From contig NZ_CP094473.1 of NCBI RefSeq assembly GCF_023347535.1, forward strand, positions 1,426,001 through 1,490,000: 64,000 bases of DNA, in the 5' to 3' direction. The position numbers were made by a program, and so were the translations under genes. Shown piece by piece: positions 52,870-62,342 of the stretch. The notes beneath the pieces are model-generated. The model was not told the origin of the DNA. It searched no databases and saw only the letters and a program-made list of their open reading frames with translations. Origin of the DNA: Faecalibacterium sp. HTF-F. GTDB lineage: Bacteria > Bacillota > Clostridia > Oscillospirales > Ruminococcaceae. Position 1 is the first letter of the stretch; every line of letters begins with the position of its first letter.

Positions 52870-54749
52870 GATAAACTTTCTCCTTTCGTCACGGCCATCT
52901 GAACCGTCTGTACAAGGCTGGCAGCATCCAGTCCTGTTGCCTGTTTGATCTGCGCCACACTGGCATGAGGAAGACGCACATCCCGCACAGAAAGATGGAT
53001 AAAACATCCATTCCATCCTTTTTGCTGCAAAGCATACTCCAAATGCTCACCGATGCTTCCGTTTGCAATGCATTCTTCCGCAAACAGTATTTTCTGATAT
53101 TTTATCAGTTCATCGAGAACTTTTTCTGTAAAGGGATATAGCTTTACAAGCTTCAGCACGTCACACACGATATCTTTTTGCTTCAGTTCCTGTGCAGCCT
53201 GTAAAACATCGGTCAATTCATCCGCATAGCTCACCAGAACGATTGTTGCATTCTCGTTCTTATACAGATAATCGTACTCCTGACCGCTGCAGCCAAATCC
53301 TGCCAGCACAGCATCCTGTCCACCGCGCGGATAACGGATCGCACGCGGGCCATGGAAGCGGTCGCTCAGCAGTTGCTGCAGCCAGTAGGTCAGTTCCTGA
53401 TAATTGGAAGGTGCATACAACGGGATATTGATCTGGCTCAGAAAAGCCGGGTCATAGATTCCCTGATGGGTCTCGCCGTCCCCGGGAACAAAGCCTGCGC
53501 GGTCGATCGCAAACACCACATTTTCCTGCAGCAAATTGACATCGTGAATGATCTGATCATAGGAGCGCTGCAGAAAGGTGGAATAAATGCAGACTACCGG
53601 CAGCATTCCCTGACTTGCAAGGCCTGCTGCAAAGGTGACAGCGTGCTGCTCTGCCATTCCGACATCAAAAAAGCGTGTTGGATGGCTGTGTGCAAAAAAC
53701 TGAAGACCGGTGCCATATTTCATCGCTGCTGTAATGGCACAGAGATCCTGATTTTTCTCCCCTTCTGTCACGAGTGCTTTGCCAAATACAGTTGAGAATG
53801 ACTCCTTGGGCGCCACTTCCGGGTCGGGCATCCCGTCCAGATCGAAAGCAGAAACTCCGTGATAGTTGCCGGGGTTCACTTCGGCGGGCTGATAGCCCTT
53901 ACCTTTTTTCGTGATAACATGCAAAAAGTGCGGCCCCGGCCGACCGCGGAGCGTGCGGAGTGTGCGTTCCAGCTCTTCCACATTGTGGCCATCCACAGGG
54001 CCAAGATATTGGAATCCCATATCCTCGAACATCGTGGAGTGGTACATCGCACGGCGCAGGAGCGTTTTACAATCGGTGAGGGTATTTTTCAGCGGGGTGC
54101 CCACCAGCGGAACGGCATCCAAAAAACCGCGCACATTATCCTTGGCATCCACATAGGCGGTGGTCGTACGCAGATGGGTCAGATAACGGGCAAGTGCACC
54201 AACATTCTTAGAGATCGACATTTTATTGTCGTTCAGGATCACAAGCAGGTTGTCCAAGTGCTCGATGTTGTTCATGCCCTCGTAGACCATGCCGCCGGTA
54301 AAGGCACCATCACCAATCACTGCCACAACAAGCCCCTGCTCATGATGCAGCTTTTTGGCCCATGCCATGCCAATAGCAAGCGAAAGGGCTGTGTTGCCAT
54401 GCCCGGCAATGAATGCATCATGCACACTTTCGTTCGGGTTTGGAAATCCGGAAATGCCGTCCAACTGACGAAGCTGCTCAAACTGTCCGCGCCGTCCTGT
54501 AAGGATCTTATGGGTGTAGCATTGATGGCCCACATCGAATACGATCTTATCCTGCGGGGTCTCCAGCACGCGGTGCAATGCCACCGTAAGCTCTACCATG
54601 CCAAGGTTCGACGCCAGATGTCCACCGGTTTTAGAGATGTTTTTCAGCAGAAAGCTGCGGATCTCCTCACAAAGCTGTTCTACCTGCTTTTCATTTAATT
54701 GTTTTAAATCTGCGGGCTGATTGATGCTGTCCAGCAGCAATACTCCCAT
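52866..54749 (-). CDS. dxs: 1-Deoxy-D-xylulose-5-phosphate synthase
   Basis: A 627-residue thiamine diphosphate enzyme that starts the MEP isoprenoid pathway from pyruvate and glyceraldehyde phosphate. GDGAFTGGMVYEGMNN is the cofactor site, the KTGGHLASNLG segment carries an active-site histidine, and a transketolase pyrimidine domain with DVGMAEQHAVTFAAG follows. It is four genes from ispA, the prenyl synthase, within the same block. The stop overlaps the tlyA start. Confidence 0.97.
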   Translation of the reverse strand: MGVLLLDSINQPADLKQLNEKQVEQLCEEIRSFLLKNISKTGGHLASNLGMVELTVALHRVLETPQDKIVFDVGHQCYTHKILTGRRGQFEQLRQLDGISGFPNPNESVHDAFIAGHGNTALSLAIGMAWAKKLHHEQGLVVAVIGDGAFTGGMVYEGMNNIEHLDNLLVILNDNKMSISKNVGALARYLTHLRTTTAYVDAKDNVRGFLDAVPLVGTPLKNTLTDCKTLLRRAMYHSTMFEDMGFQYLGPVDGHNVEELERTLRTLRGRPGPHFLHVITKKGKGYQPAEVNPGNYHGVSAFDLDGMPDPEVAPKESFSTVFGKALVTEGEKNQDLCAITAAMKYGTGLQFFAHSHPTRFFDVGMAEQHAVTFAAGLASQGMLPVVCIYSTFLQRSYDQIIHDVNLLQENVVFAIDRAGFVPGDGETHQGIYDPAFLSQINIPLYAPSNYQELTYWLQQLLSDRFHGPRAIRYPRGGQDAVLAGFGCSGQEYDYLYKNENATIVLVSYADELTDVLQAAQELKQKDIVCDVLKLVKLYPFTEKVLDELIKYQKILFAEECIANGSIGEHLEYALQQKGWNGCFIHLSVRDVRLPHASVAQIKQATGLDAASLVQTVQMAVTKGESLS

Positions 54750-54795
54750 AAAATCACACGTCCTTCAAATGCAGAGTCTAGGCCGATGCCATTCA

Positions 54796-55263
54796 TCACA
54801 CCAGCGGATACAGAAAACCAACTGCTATACCCACCAGAACACCTGCCACTACCTGCAGCGGTGTATGGCCGACCATTTCCTTCAGATGCATATTCTGAAG
54901 GAACGGTGCGTTCTTTTCGCTGATGTCGATCCACTGATCGATCATCTGATTGAGCACCTTGGCCTGCTCACCAGTCTCATGCCGCACGCCCATTGCATCG
55001 TGCATCGTGATGATCGCCACAACGCTCGCCACGGCAAAAATAGCAGAATCAACACCTACACAGCGCCCGGTAGCAATAACCATTGCACAGACCGTTGCGC
55101 TGTGCGCGCTGGGCATGCCGCCATCGCCCCACATGCGCTCCAGCTGGAATTTACCCAGCAGGATAAAATTGATAACGGTTTTGAGCACCTGGGCCACAAA
55201 CCAGCCAAGCAGGGAAACCGTCAGGATCTGATTGAACGACAGGATGTTTTGAATAAACTGCAT
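54796..55263 (-). CDS. DUF212 (divergent PAP2 family) membrane protein
   Basis: A 155-residue protein with four hydrophobic segments. GGMPSAHSA, HDAMGVRHETGEQA and KEMVGHTPLQV are the conserved motifs of the divergent PAP2 group (Bacillus YuiD-like), related to phosphatidic acid phosphatases. A role in lipid phosphate hydrolysis, perhaps of the polyprenyl phosphates made by its neighbours ispA and dxs, is plausible but unproven. It lies between ispA and dxs. Confidence 0.88.
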   Translation of the reverse strand: MQFIQNILSFNQILTVSLLGWFVAQVLKTVINFILLGKFQLERMWGDGGMPSAHSATVCAMVIATGRCVGVDSAIFAVASVVAIITMHDAMGVRHETGEQAKVLNQMIDQWIDISEKNAPFLQNMHLKEMVGHTPLQVVAGVLVGIAVGFLYPLV

Positions 55264-55294
55264 AGTCTTTTTCCTTTATTCTGTATGGATCGTT

Positions 55295-56176
55295 TTAGTT
55301 TTTGCGCACAAGAAGCTGCTGTGCAAGCTGTTCCAGAAATGCAGCCTTGCCGCCAAAGTTCCGGCGCAGCTCTGCACAGGTCTCATTGTTCAGATCCTGT
55401 GCAAGCTGCATAGCCCCTTCTGCGCCATAAAGGGTCACGAAAGTAGTCTTGCCATTCTCGCTGTCGCTGCCGATGGGCTTGCCCAGCTGTTCCGGAGTAC
55501 TGGTAACGTCCAGCACATCGTCCACAATCTGAAAAACCAGCCCCAGACCGTAAGCATAGTGCTCCAGTGCCCGGCACTGAGCGTCATCTGCCCTTGCAGC
55601 AGCAGCACCCATCTGAATCGCCGCATTGATCAGTGCGCCCGTTTTGTTGCGGTGGATCAGCCGGAGCTGCTCTTCCGTAGCGGCCAGCGCTTCGTACTTC
55701 AGATCCAGCTCCTGTCCATAGACCATACCGCGGCTGCCCGCACCTGCACTCAGTGCAGCTGCGGCCCGTACACAGACATCGGCATCTGCCGGGGCATTGG
55801 CGATCACTTCAAATGCCTCTGTCAAAAGAACATCGCCGGCCAGCATAGCGGTCGCCTCGTCAAAAGCTTTATGGCAGGAAGGTCTGCCACGACGCAGATC
55901 ATCATTATCCATGCAGGGCAGATCATCATGGATGAGCGAGTAGCAATGCAGCATTTCCACTGCAGCCGCAAACTGCTCTGCCGCCTGCATATTACCGCCC
56001 AGCATATCACAGACACTGAGCACCAGAACGGCGCGGATCCGCTTGCCGCCGCCCATCAGACTGTAGCGTGCTGCACGGCACACCTCAGACTCTTCCGGCA
56101 GAAAGTGGGCACAGGCATGTTCCAGTGCGGACATTGCCTGTGCAAGGTAACTCTGATACTGCTCTTTGTGATCCAT
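55295..56176 (-). CDS. ispA: Farnesyl/geranylgeranyl diphosphate synthase
   Basis: A 293-residue prenyl transferase. The first Asp-rich motif is DDLPCMDNDD, with the following RRGRP arginines, and the second is DDVLD; GGGKRIR near residue 50 binds the diphosphate. It makes C15 (or C20) chains for undecaprenyl and quinone lipids. ATG at 56176 has AGGAGG upstream and overlaps the xseB stop, so translation is coupled. Confidence 0.95.
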   Translation of the reverse strand: MDHKEQYQSYLAQAMSALEHACAHFLPEESEVCRAARYSLMGGGKRIRAVLVLSVCDMLGGNMQAAEQFAAAVEMLHCYSLIHDDLPCMDNDDLRRGRPSCHKAFDEATAMLAGDVLLTEAFEVIANAPADADVCVRAAAALSAGAGSRGMVYGQELDLKYEALAATEEQLRLIHRNKTGALINAAIQMGAAAARADDAQCRALEHYAYGLGLVFQIVDDVLDVTSTPEQLGKPIGSDSENGKTTFVTLYGAEGAMQLAQDLNNETCAELRRNFGGKAAFLEQLAQQLLVRKN

Positions 56177-56391
56177 CAGCTTTCCTCCTGCACTGTACCT
56201 GCAAGCTTTGCATCGATCTCGCTGATCTGCAGAGATGTCTTTTCCAATGCAGCATGGCAATACTCCATCAGAGAAGCCGCTTCTGCGTACAGCTTGACCG
56301 AATCTGCAAGGGTGGTCTCTTCACTCTGCATCTGAACAAGGATCGTATTCAGCCGTTCCATGCCCTCTTCAAAACTTTTGGGTGTTCTCAT
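56176..56391 (-). CDS. xseB: Exodeoxyribonuclease VII small subunit
   Basis: A 71-residue helical protein with the family start SFEEGMERLNTIL and a KLYAEAASLM helix. It binds the large subunit XseA, whose end it overlaps by 23 bases. It is short for the family but complete. Its stop overlaps the ispA ATG. Confidence 0.93.
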   Translation of the reverse strand: MRTPKSFEEGMERLNTILVQMQSEETTLADSVKLYAEAASLMEYCHAALEKTSLQISEIDAKLAGTVQEES

Positions 56392-57592
56392 TGATCTCCT
56401 CCACCGCTTCTACCCGGCATTTTGCCCGGTGAGAAACGCTGCGAACATATATTGTTTTTTCCGGCTGCAGACCTTCTGCATCCAGAATGGCTCCATTTGC
56501 TGCTGTGACCATAGCATAGCCGCGGGCCAGCACCTTATAAGGGTTCAGTGACCCGGCAAGCGCTGCGGCATGCTGGAGCTGAAGCTCTGCATCATTCTGC
56601 TGCGTCTGCATCTGCTGTCGGATCTCATCTTTCGCCTGTTGCAGCAGGTCATGCTTTTTCTGCCAGCTTTGGCGTGCAGGCCCCTGCTCCAACACAAAGT
56701 TGTATTGTTCCAGACCATTATAGCATAAATCGAGACGGTTTTGCATATTTTTACGAATATTTTGCTGCAAATCCAGTAATATCCGTTTCTGCTCTTCCCG
56801 ATCCGGCACGGCAAGCTCTGCCGCAGCGGAAGGTGTAGGGGCTCTCCGGTCGGCTACAAAGTCCAGGATCGTATAGTCGATCTCATGGCCGATCGCGCTG
56901 ATCAGTGGTTTTTTGCAGCGGTAGGCCGCCCGTGCGATCACTTCAGCATTGAACACCCACAGATCTTCCCTGCTGCCGCCGCCGCGGGCCACGATGATCT
57001 CGTCCACCTCTTTGCGCTGGTCCAGCTTCCGGATCGCATCTGCGACCTGCTGTGCTGCCTCAAAGCCCTGCACCGTTACCGGACACAAAAGCAGCTGTAC
57101 CGAGGGCCAGCGCCGGGTGAGTACATTGCGGATATCCTGCAATGCGGCTCCCGTTTTGCTGGTGACAACACCAATGCATTTAGGGAATGCCGGCAGCGGC
57201 TTTTTATGTTCCAGGGCAAACAGACCCTCCTGCTCCAGCTTTGCTTTGAGCTGCTCCAATGCAAGCTGTGCGGCACCAACGCCATCCGGAAACATATCGT
57301 TCACATACAGCTGAAAGGCACCGTCGCGCTCATAAAGGGTCGCACGGCAGCGTACCACAACGCGCATCCCCTCTTCCGGGCGGAAGGCAAGACGGCGGGC
57401 ATCTGCACGGAACATTACAGCCTTCACGCTGCTGGCTTCATCCCGCAGGGAAAAATAGCAGTGGCCGCTGCGTGCGTTCTGTACAAAGTTTGCGATCTCA
57501 CCGCGCAGGGCAATGTCAAACAATCTGTCGTTTGCATCCAGCAGCATTTTAACGTAGTGGTTCAGGGCCGAAACGGTAATCACTTCAGCCAT
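56369..57592 (-). CDS. xseA: Exodeoxyribonuclease VII large subunit
   Basis: A 407-residue nuclease subunit that digests single-stranded DNA. An N-terminal OB-fold (about 3-100) precedes the catalytic domain with GVVTSKTGAALQDI, ARGGGSREDLW and AIGHEIDYTILDFVADRRAPTP (split over 240-262). A C-terminal coiled-coil follows. It overlaps the Kae1-like gene by 13 bases and xseB by 23, showing a compact operon. Confidence 0.96.
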   Translation of the reverse strand: MAEVITVSALNHYVKMLLDANDRLFDIALRGEIANFVQNARSGHCYFSLRDEASSVKAVMFRADARRLAFRPEEGMRVVVRCRATLYERDGAFQLYVNDMFPDGVGAAQLALEQLKAKLEQEGLFALEHKKPLPAFPKCIGVVTSKTGAALQDIRNVLTRRWPSVQLLLCPVTVQGFEAAQQVADAIRKLDQRKEVDEIIVARGGGSREDLWVFNAEVIARAAYRCKKPLISAIGHEIDYTILDFVADRRAPTPSAAAELAVPDREEQKRILLDLQQNIRKNMQNRLDLCYNGLEQYNFVLEQGPARQSWQKKHDLLQQAKDEIRQQMQTQQNDAELQLQHAAALAGSLNPYKVLARGYAMVTAANGAILDAEGLQPEKTIYVRSVSHRAKCRVEAVEEINENTQKF

Positions 57593-58521
57593 AATCCGGC
57601 CTCCCGTGCTGCAAGGATCGAAACGCCGATGGCATTATCGCTGGAATACATTCCCGGCACAAAATACACCTGCGGCAGCCGCTTTTGCACCCATGCGCGG
57701 ATGATATCGCTGCTCATCACGCCGCCGGCACAGACCACCGGAAGACCGGGGTATTCCTTCTGCGCGGCCTTTGTCATTTTGACCACCGTATCTGCCACAC
57801 AGAGCAAACAATATTTGCAGACATACTCCGGCGTTTTGCCTGCGGCCAGCAAACCGTTGCACTGGTTTTCCAGCCCGGAAAGGCTGCACTGCATTCCCTT
57901 TACACTGGACTTCGGCCGGATCTCTTCCCCGCACTGCGCAGCCAGACGGGAAACTTCAGCACCCGCCGGGAAACCAAAGCCCAGTTTGACCCCCACACGA
58001 TCCACAGCCTGTCCGGCGTAGAGATCGGTGCTGGTGCCAAGAGTCGTGATCTGACGCACCTGATCGCAGAGCAGCAGGTCCGTCGTACCGCCGGAAATAT
58101 GGAACAGCAGAACTTTTTCAGCAAACAGCTGTTCCCCCTTGGCTGCAAACAGTGCTGCCGCAGCGTGACCCTGCTGATGGGTGGTCCGCACAAGAGGGAT
58201 GCCCTTTGCCTGCGCAAAGGCCGCAGCCGCACTGACGCCCGCCAGAAAGCATGGCATATAGCTGCCCTCCACTGGGCGCGGCTTCTGCGACACTCCGACA
58301 GCATCGATCTTTGTCAGATCAAATTCCTGCGCAAGCTCCTGCATCATTTCCGGCAGCGCGACCGTATGATGAAACAGTGCATCGCTCTGCCGCAGGCCCA
58401 GCTGGCCTTCTTTTACCGGCAGAAAACGTTTTTTTGCGCAAACAACCTCTCCAGCTGTATCAAACACTGCCAGAGAGGTTGCGTAGTTGCTTGTATCAAT
58501 GCCAAGCGTATAGCGGCTCAC
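57580..58521 (-). CDS. Kae1/TsaD-like protein (paralogue of the tRNA t6A enzyme)
   Basis: A 313-residue ASKHA-fold protein starting at GTG. GIDTSNYATS (7-16) is the phosphate loop, H115 and H119 (THQQGHA) are the metal-binding pair, and SGGTTD follows. True TsaD normally has HMEGH; HQQGH and the sequence pattern indicate the paralogue that occurs between xseA and nusB in some Clostridia. Its substrate is unknown. It should not be called a glycoprotease. The start overlaps the nusB stop (GTGA). Confidence 0.8.
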   Translation of the reverse strand: MSRYTLGIDTSNYATSLAVFDTAGEVVCAKKRFLPVKEGQLGLRQSDALFHHTVALPEMMQELAQEFDLTKIDAVGVSQKPRPVEGSYMPCFLAGVSAAAAFAQAKGIPLVRTTHQQGHAAAALFAAKGEQLFAEKVLLFHISGGTTDLLLCDQVRQITTLGTSTDLYAGQAVDRVGVKLGFGFPAGAEVSRLAAQCGEEIRPKSSVKGMQCSLSGLENQCNGLLAAGKTPEYVCKYCLLCVADTVVKMTKAAQKEYPGLPVVCAGGVMSSDIIRAWVQKRLPQVYFVPGMYSSDNAIGVSILAAREAGLWLK

Positions 58522-58964
58522 TGTTCGGCCTGCTCCGCTGCGGCATCTGCATCCAGACCATGATCCCGGGCCACTGCGCCAAGCAGACCGTTCACGAACT
58601 GGTAATCTTCGTCTGCACCATACTTTTTGGTCAGCTCGACTGCCTCGTTGATGGCGACGCCGGGCTTGTTCTCACCGCCAAACAGCATTTCTGCAATTGC
58701 CAGACGAAGAACTGTCAGGCTCACCCGGGGCAGACGCTCCATGGTCCAGTTGCGCAGATGTGCGCGGATCTCGTCGTCCACTTCGGCAGAATGATCGTAG
58801 TATGCATTCAGCAGATGCTTGCTGAAGCCATCCACCGGATGTTCTTCATCGTTTTCTTCGTGGTTGATGATGGCTTCTGCCAGCGGGATATCACCAAAGG
58901 TCTGCGAAAATGCCAGCAAAAATGCATTCTCGCGGGCTTCTCTACGGGGCAAAATGTTTTCCAT
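58518..58964 (-). CDS. nusB: Transcription antitermination factor NusB
   Basis: A 148-residue all-helical protein that binds boxA in rRNA leaders with NusE. The family signs RREARENAFLLAFSQ and VAINEAVELTKKYGADEDYQFVNGLLGAVA (in parts) are present. AGAGGAAC precedes the ATG. A GGCAGAG hairpin lies in the gap before it (58990-59012). The order Asp23-nusB matches Firmicutes. Confidence 0.94.
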   Translation of the reverse strand: MENILPRREARENAFLLAFSQTFGDIPLAEAIINHEENDEEHPVDGFSKHLLNAYYDHSAEVDDEIRAHLRNWTMERLPRVSLTVLRLAIAEMLFGGENKPGVAINEAVELTKKYGADEDYQFVNGLLGAVARDHGLDADAAAEQAEQ

Positions 58965-59039
58965 AATGTTCCTCTCGCAACACGAACCCCCTCTGCCTGA
59001 AGCGGCAGAGAGGATCGGTCTTTCCTGTTTGATTTTGTT

Positions 59040-59411
59040 TTATTCCTGCGCTGCTGCAGCATCTGCCAGACCGGCAATGACCAGATTGACCCGGCTCACC
59101 GTAACATTGGTCATGTTCTGCACAGCGGTCTTCACGTTTTCCTGTACCTTTTCTGCCACGGCAGGGATCCGTGCTCCAAAGCTTACCATCAGGTTCAGGG
59201 TGATGCTTGCGGTACCATCCCGCATTTCCACCGTGACCGGAGACTGGATGCTGGAAGCTTCCAGCAGATCCTTGAGCTTTTTATTCTGCTTGCCGCAGGA
59301 GACCTCAGCAACGCCGTCAATTTCCAACGCTGCACAGCGTGCGATCTTGCCAATAACCTCGGTGGAGATCTGAAGGCTGCCGCCCTGAAGATTCGTATTC
59401 TGAAAATCCAT
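59040..59411 (-). CDS. Asp23/Gls24-family envelope stress protein
   Basis: A 123-residue protein. LQISTEVIGKIARCAALEI and the segment TASITLNLMVSFGARIPAVA are typical of Asp23 (YqhY-like) proteins. YqhY in Bacillus also precedes nusB and affects acetyl-CoA carboxylase genes, which are not here. ATG at 59411 is used, eight bases after GGAGG; the ATG at 59426 is upstream of that site. A promoter lies at 59528-59557. Confidence 0.9.
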   Translation of the reverse strand: MDFQNTNLQGGSLQISTEVIGKIARCAALEIDGVAEVSCGKQNKKLKDLLEASSIQSPVTVEMRDGTASITLNLMVSFGARIPAVAEKVQENVKTAVQNMTNVTVSRVNLVIAGLADAAAAQE

Positions 59412-59527
59412 TGTGTTGTCCTCCATCCAAAAGCGGGCAGTCCGCCTGCTTTTTCCTGTTTAAAATGGTCCTGCCTGAAACGATCAATGCCATACGCAGG
59501 ACAACATCATGCTTGATTGATAGAGTT

Positions 59528-59557
59528 ATTATACCATCAAAGCGGGGGTGATTTCAA
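59528..59557 (-). promoter_or_regulatory. Promoter of the Asp23-nusB-xse block
   Basis: Minus strand TTGAAA (59557-59552), an 18-base spacer and TATAAT (59533-59528), in the 208-base gap after spoIIIAH. It would let the housekeeping genes be expressed independently of the sporulation operon. Confidence 0.75.
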
Positions 59558-59619
59558 TACTTGTTTGGGAAAACTCTGCCTTCTGCAGCTATGCTGGGAC
59601 AAAATGGCAGGACTGTGTC

Positions 59620-60243
59620 CTATTTGACCTCCACCACTGTGATATTCTGTGCCGTCACACTGCTTTTGCTCAGCACCACATCGCGGATCTGCGCCACCTG
59701 TGTGGCAGTGAGCGGCTGGCCTGAGGTCATAACGGTCAGATCTGCCCGGCCAGACTGCAAAAAGCACAGGCAGTCGGCAAAGCCTTTGGCCCTGATTAGG
59801 GTCTCGATCTCATTTTCTGCATTCAGGTCTTCCAGATTCGCTGTCAGCTGGGAGGTGTATTCCTTCTTTTCTTCTGCGGAAAGAGAGGAAGCCTTCATCG
59901 TCTTTTTAATGGAATCCATCGCTTCATCGTGGGCTTTCTGTCGTTTAAGACGGGCCTGCTCAAAGAACTTTGCACCGCTGTCACTGGCAACACTTACCAG
60001 CTGTGCCTCGCCATAATTTTTATTTGCACTGGAAACCGCTTCCGCTTCGGTAGGCAATTCATCCAGAATGGCATCGGCCTGCACCGGAACATCCTCCACC
60101 TGCGCCGCGACAGCAGCAGTGCTTTCCAGCTCCGCAGGTACATCGCTGCGGGCATACTGCCAGTTTAAGTACACGGCGATCACCAGCGCTGCGGCCAGTG
60201 TAACGGCAGTAGCTTTGCGGGTATTTCCAGAAAGTGCTCTCAT
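59620..60243 (-). CDS. spoIIIAH: Stage III sporulation protein AH
   Basis: A 207-residue protein with one helix (about 9-25) and an intermembrane domain. It has the AH-type coiled region FFEQARLKRQKAHDEAMDSI and a C-terminal YscJ-like ring-building fold ending in VVEVK. In Bacillus it pairs with SpoIIQ across the two forespore membranes. GGAGG precedes the ATG at 60243. Last gene of the spoIIIA operon. The frame is intact. Confidence 0.93.
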   Translation of the reverse strand: MRALSGNTRKATAVTLAAALVIAVYLNWQYARSDVPAELESTAAVAAQVEDVPVQADAILDELPTEAEAVSSANKNYGEAQLVSVASDSGAKFFEQARLKRQKAHDEAMDSIKKTMKASSLSAEEKKEYTSQLTANLEDLNAENEIETLIRAKGFADCLCFLQSGRADLTVMTSGQPLTATQVAQIRDVVLSKSSVTAQNITVVEVK

Positions 60244-60275
60244 AGATCGTTCCTCCTTATAAAAGTTTCCGGGAC

Positions 60276-60797
60276 TCAGCCCTTGCGCTGCTCCACACAA
60301 ATGTGATTGGACGGCAGATCCAGCAATGCGCTCACCAGTTCTGTGATCCGGGCCGCGATCCGGACATCACCGCCGCCCTCGCACAGCACTGCCACGCCGC
60401 AGACCTGCGGCACGCAGACCGTCTCAGTCAGGGCAGAACCATCCTCCAGCAAAACATGCGTCTGCTGCGACTGCAAGTCTCCGGACTGCGTGTCCAATGC
60501 ATAGATCACTTCCTCCCCGGTCCCCAGTGTGACCATCACAGTGGTCTTGCCCGCACCGCTCATATGAGAGATCAGCCGTTCCAGCCGCTCCTCCAATTGT
60601 GCCTGATATTCGGTGTTGCTTTGCGTGCTTTTGGCTTTCTGGGTGCTGCCTGCCGCAGAAGGCTGCGGGAAAAGCTCCGACAGCAGGATCAACAGCATTG
60701 CCAGCAGTCCTACTGCAGCCGCAAGCCTTGCCCTGCCCTGCTTTCCTTTGCATTTTTCGGCAAAGAGACGGATGGAAAAGCCCTCTGTTTCTTTCAT
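60276..60797 (-). CDS. spoIIIAG: Stage III sporulation protein AG
   Basis: A 173-residue ring-forming protein with one helix (about 27-46) and an extracellular domain with EERLERLISHMSGAGKTTVMVTL; GAGKTT here is not a nucleotide site in context. ATG at 60797 follows AGGAGG and overlaps the spoIIIAF stop. It is shorter than Bacillus SpoIIIAG (about 229) but aligned in layout. Confidence 0.92.
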   Translation of the reverse strand: MKETEGFSIRLFAEKCKGKQGRARLAAAVGLLAMLLILLSELFPQPSAAGSTQKAKSTQSNTEYQAQLEERLERLISHMSGAGKTTVMVTLGTGEEVIYALDTQSGDLQSQQTHVLLEDGSALTETVCVPQVCGVAVLCEGGGDVRIAARITELVSALLDLPSNHICVEQRKG

Positions 60798-61264
60798 CCG
60801 ACTTCCTCCTGCATCTCCCGTACCGATGCCGTGCCGAGTGCTTCCTGCAGATATGCGGCGACCTGCTGCTTTTCTGCGTCGGTACATTCTGATAGGATGG
60901 TAAAACCTGCAGATCCAGCCTGTACGGTCTGCCCCTCCTGCGTCAGCGTGATGTCCAGTTCTATCGGTACCCCAAAGCGCTGCATACACTCTGTCCGCAG
61001 GGAGCTTTCCAGCCGCTCCTGCGCTTTCTGCAGGATCGATATTTCGACACTCTGGATATGGACAGAGGACGGTACCGCCTCCATGGCGCTTTTCAGTTCC
61101 GGCTTCACACCCGGTGCCAGCCGGAAAAGGACTACTAGAATATATAGCCCGGCAACAGCTTTTATGCATCTGCCCGCCCAGCCTGTGCCTGTCAGCAAAG
61201 CAGTGACCTCTGCGCAGATGCAGGCGATGCAAAATGCAGCTGCAGCGTTTTGGAATGCCTGCAC
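60794..61264 (-). CDS. spoIIIAF: Stage III sporulation protein AF
   Basis: A 156-residue protein with two N-terminal hydrophobic segments (about 6-24 and 32-50) and a ring-type soluble domain. The start is GTG at 61264, eight bases after AGGAGG; the ATG just before it is in another frame. Position between AE and AG defines it; length is shorter than the Bacillus protein. Confidence 0.9.
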   Translation of the reverse strand: MQAFQNAAAAFCIACICAEVTALLTGTGWAGRCIKAVAGLYILVVLFRLAPGVKPELKSAMEAVPSSVHIQSVEISILQKAQERLESSLRTECMQRFGVPIELDITLTQEGQTVQAGSAGFTILSECTDAEKQQVAAYLQEALGTASVREMQEEVG

Positions 61265-61265
61265 T

Positions 61266-62342
61266 TCATCCGCCTCCTGTCATCATCAAAAGCCCGACGC
61301 CCACCGTCAGCAGTTCAAAATACAATGCTGTGATGGCAGCCATGCATTTTACAGCTTCTGCCATACAATCAAACAACGCCTGACAGCGGCTGTTCGCCGC
61401 AAGCCCGCACAAAAGGCTGCAGACTGTGAGGAACGCCAGATGGAGCATCAACTGCACATACAGCGGCAAAAACTCCGCACCGATCACCATGAGCGCCGCA
61501 AGGCCCAGACTGCTTTTCAGCAGCCCCATTCCGGTCAGAAAGACCTCTGCCGTATCGCTCAGAGCCTGTCCTATGACCGGCACACTGCCGGTGAACAGCT
61601 CTCCGAGCCGCAGCGCCGAACGATCCAACTGCACCGTTATTGCACGCTGCAGCCCCAGTAAAACTGCAAAAAGGCGGCCGGCCCAGCGCAGCCCTTTTTG
61701 CAGCAGTACACCTGTGGCGCGGCAGGTGTCGGAAAGTCCTCTCTGGGTACTGATGCAGCACGCCATGCTGACCGCAAGATAGCTTTGCAGCAGCGGACTG
61801 ATAACTGCGGCCGTGCACTGTGCAAGGAAACACAGCCCTGTCAACAGCAGACCGCTTGCCGCTGCACCGGCATTTGCTTCTCCTCCTGCGGTGAGCACCC
61901 CGCTGTAGATCGGAAGGAACCCCAGAAGGTAGTCTTTCCATCCTGTCATCCGCTCGCACACCTGCTGCGCGAGGGTCATCAGGTCGCCCCATAAAAGGGT
62001 ACCGCACCCTACAGCCGCTGCCAGTTCCAAAAGCGCATTGTCTGCCGCTTCTCCGACCAGAAAAGAAAGCAGGATCAAAAGCAGCAGGAATAGCAGGACA
62101 TCTGCATAGCAATGCGCCATCTGCCGGATCATTTCCAGCGGAGAAGCCGGCAAAAGGGAAAGCAGCGCTCCGACCGGATCGTGGACAAATGAATCCGCAT
62201 CCTGCGGCGCAGCATTCAGATAGGGTTGCCAGAGCTCCTGCCCGGGCAGATCCTGCAGCCCGGCCGCCTGCGCACCCGGGACCGCAGACAAAACTCCGCA
62301 GACGGCAAGCACAGCAGCGGACGCCTTTTGAAATAATTTCAT
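61266..62342 (-). CDS. spoIIIAE: Stage III sporulation protein AE
   Basis: A 358-residue multi-spanning protein with an N-terminal signal peptide (MKLFQKASAAVLAVCGVLSA and following) and at least seven hydrophobic segments. It is the largest membrane component of the SpoIIIA-SpoIIQ feeding channel. ATG at 62342 overlaps the spoIIIAD stop. Conserved segments LPIYSGVLTAGGE and GSVPVIGQALSDTAEV support the call. Confidence 0.93.
   Translation of the reverse strand: MKLFQKASAAVLAVCGVLSAVPGAQAAGLQDLPGQELWQPYLNAAPQDADSFVHDPVGALLSLLPASPLEMIRQMAHCYADVLLFLLLLILLSFLVGEAADNALLELAAAVGCGTLLWGDLMTLAQQVCERMTGWKDYLLGFLPIYSGVLTAGGEANAGAAASGLLLTGLCFLAQCTAAVISPLLQSYLAVSMACCISTQRGLSDTCRATGVLLQKGLRWAGRLFAVLLGLQRAITVQLDRSALRLGELFTGSVPVIGQALSDTAEVFLTGMGLLKSSLGLAALMVIGAEFLPLYVQLMLHLAFLTVCSLLCGLAANSRCQALFDCMAEAVKCMAAITALYFELLTVGVGLLMMTGGG

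Noticed and set aside
60798..61232. Upstream in-frame extension of spoIIIAG
   Set aside because: It lies wholly within spoIIIAF in another frame; the AGGAGG and ATG at 60797 mark the real start.
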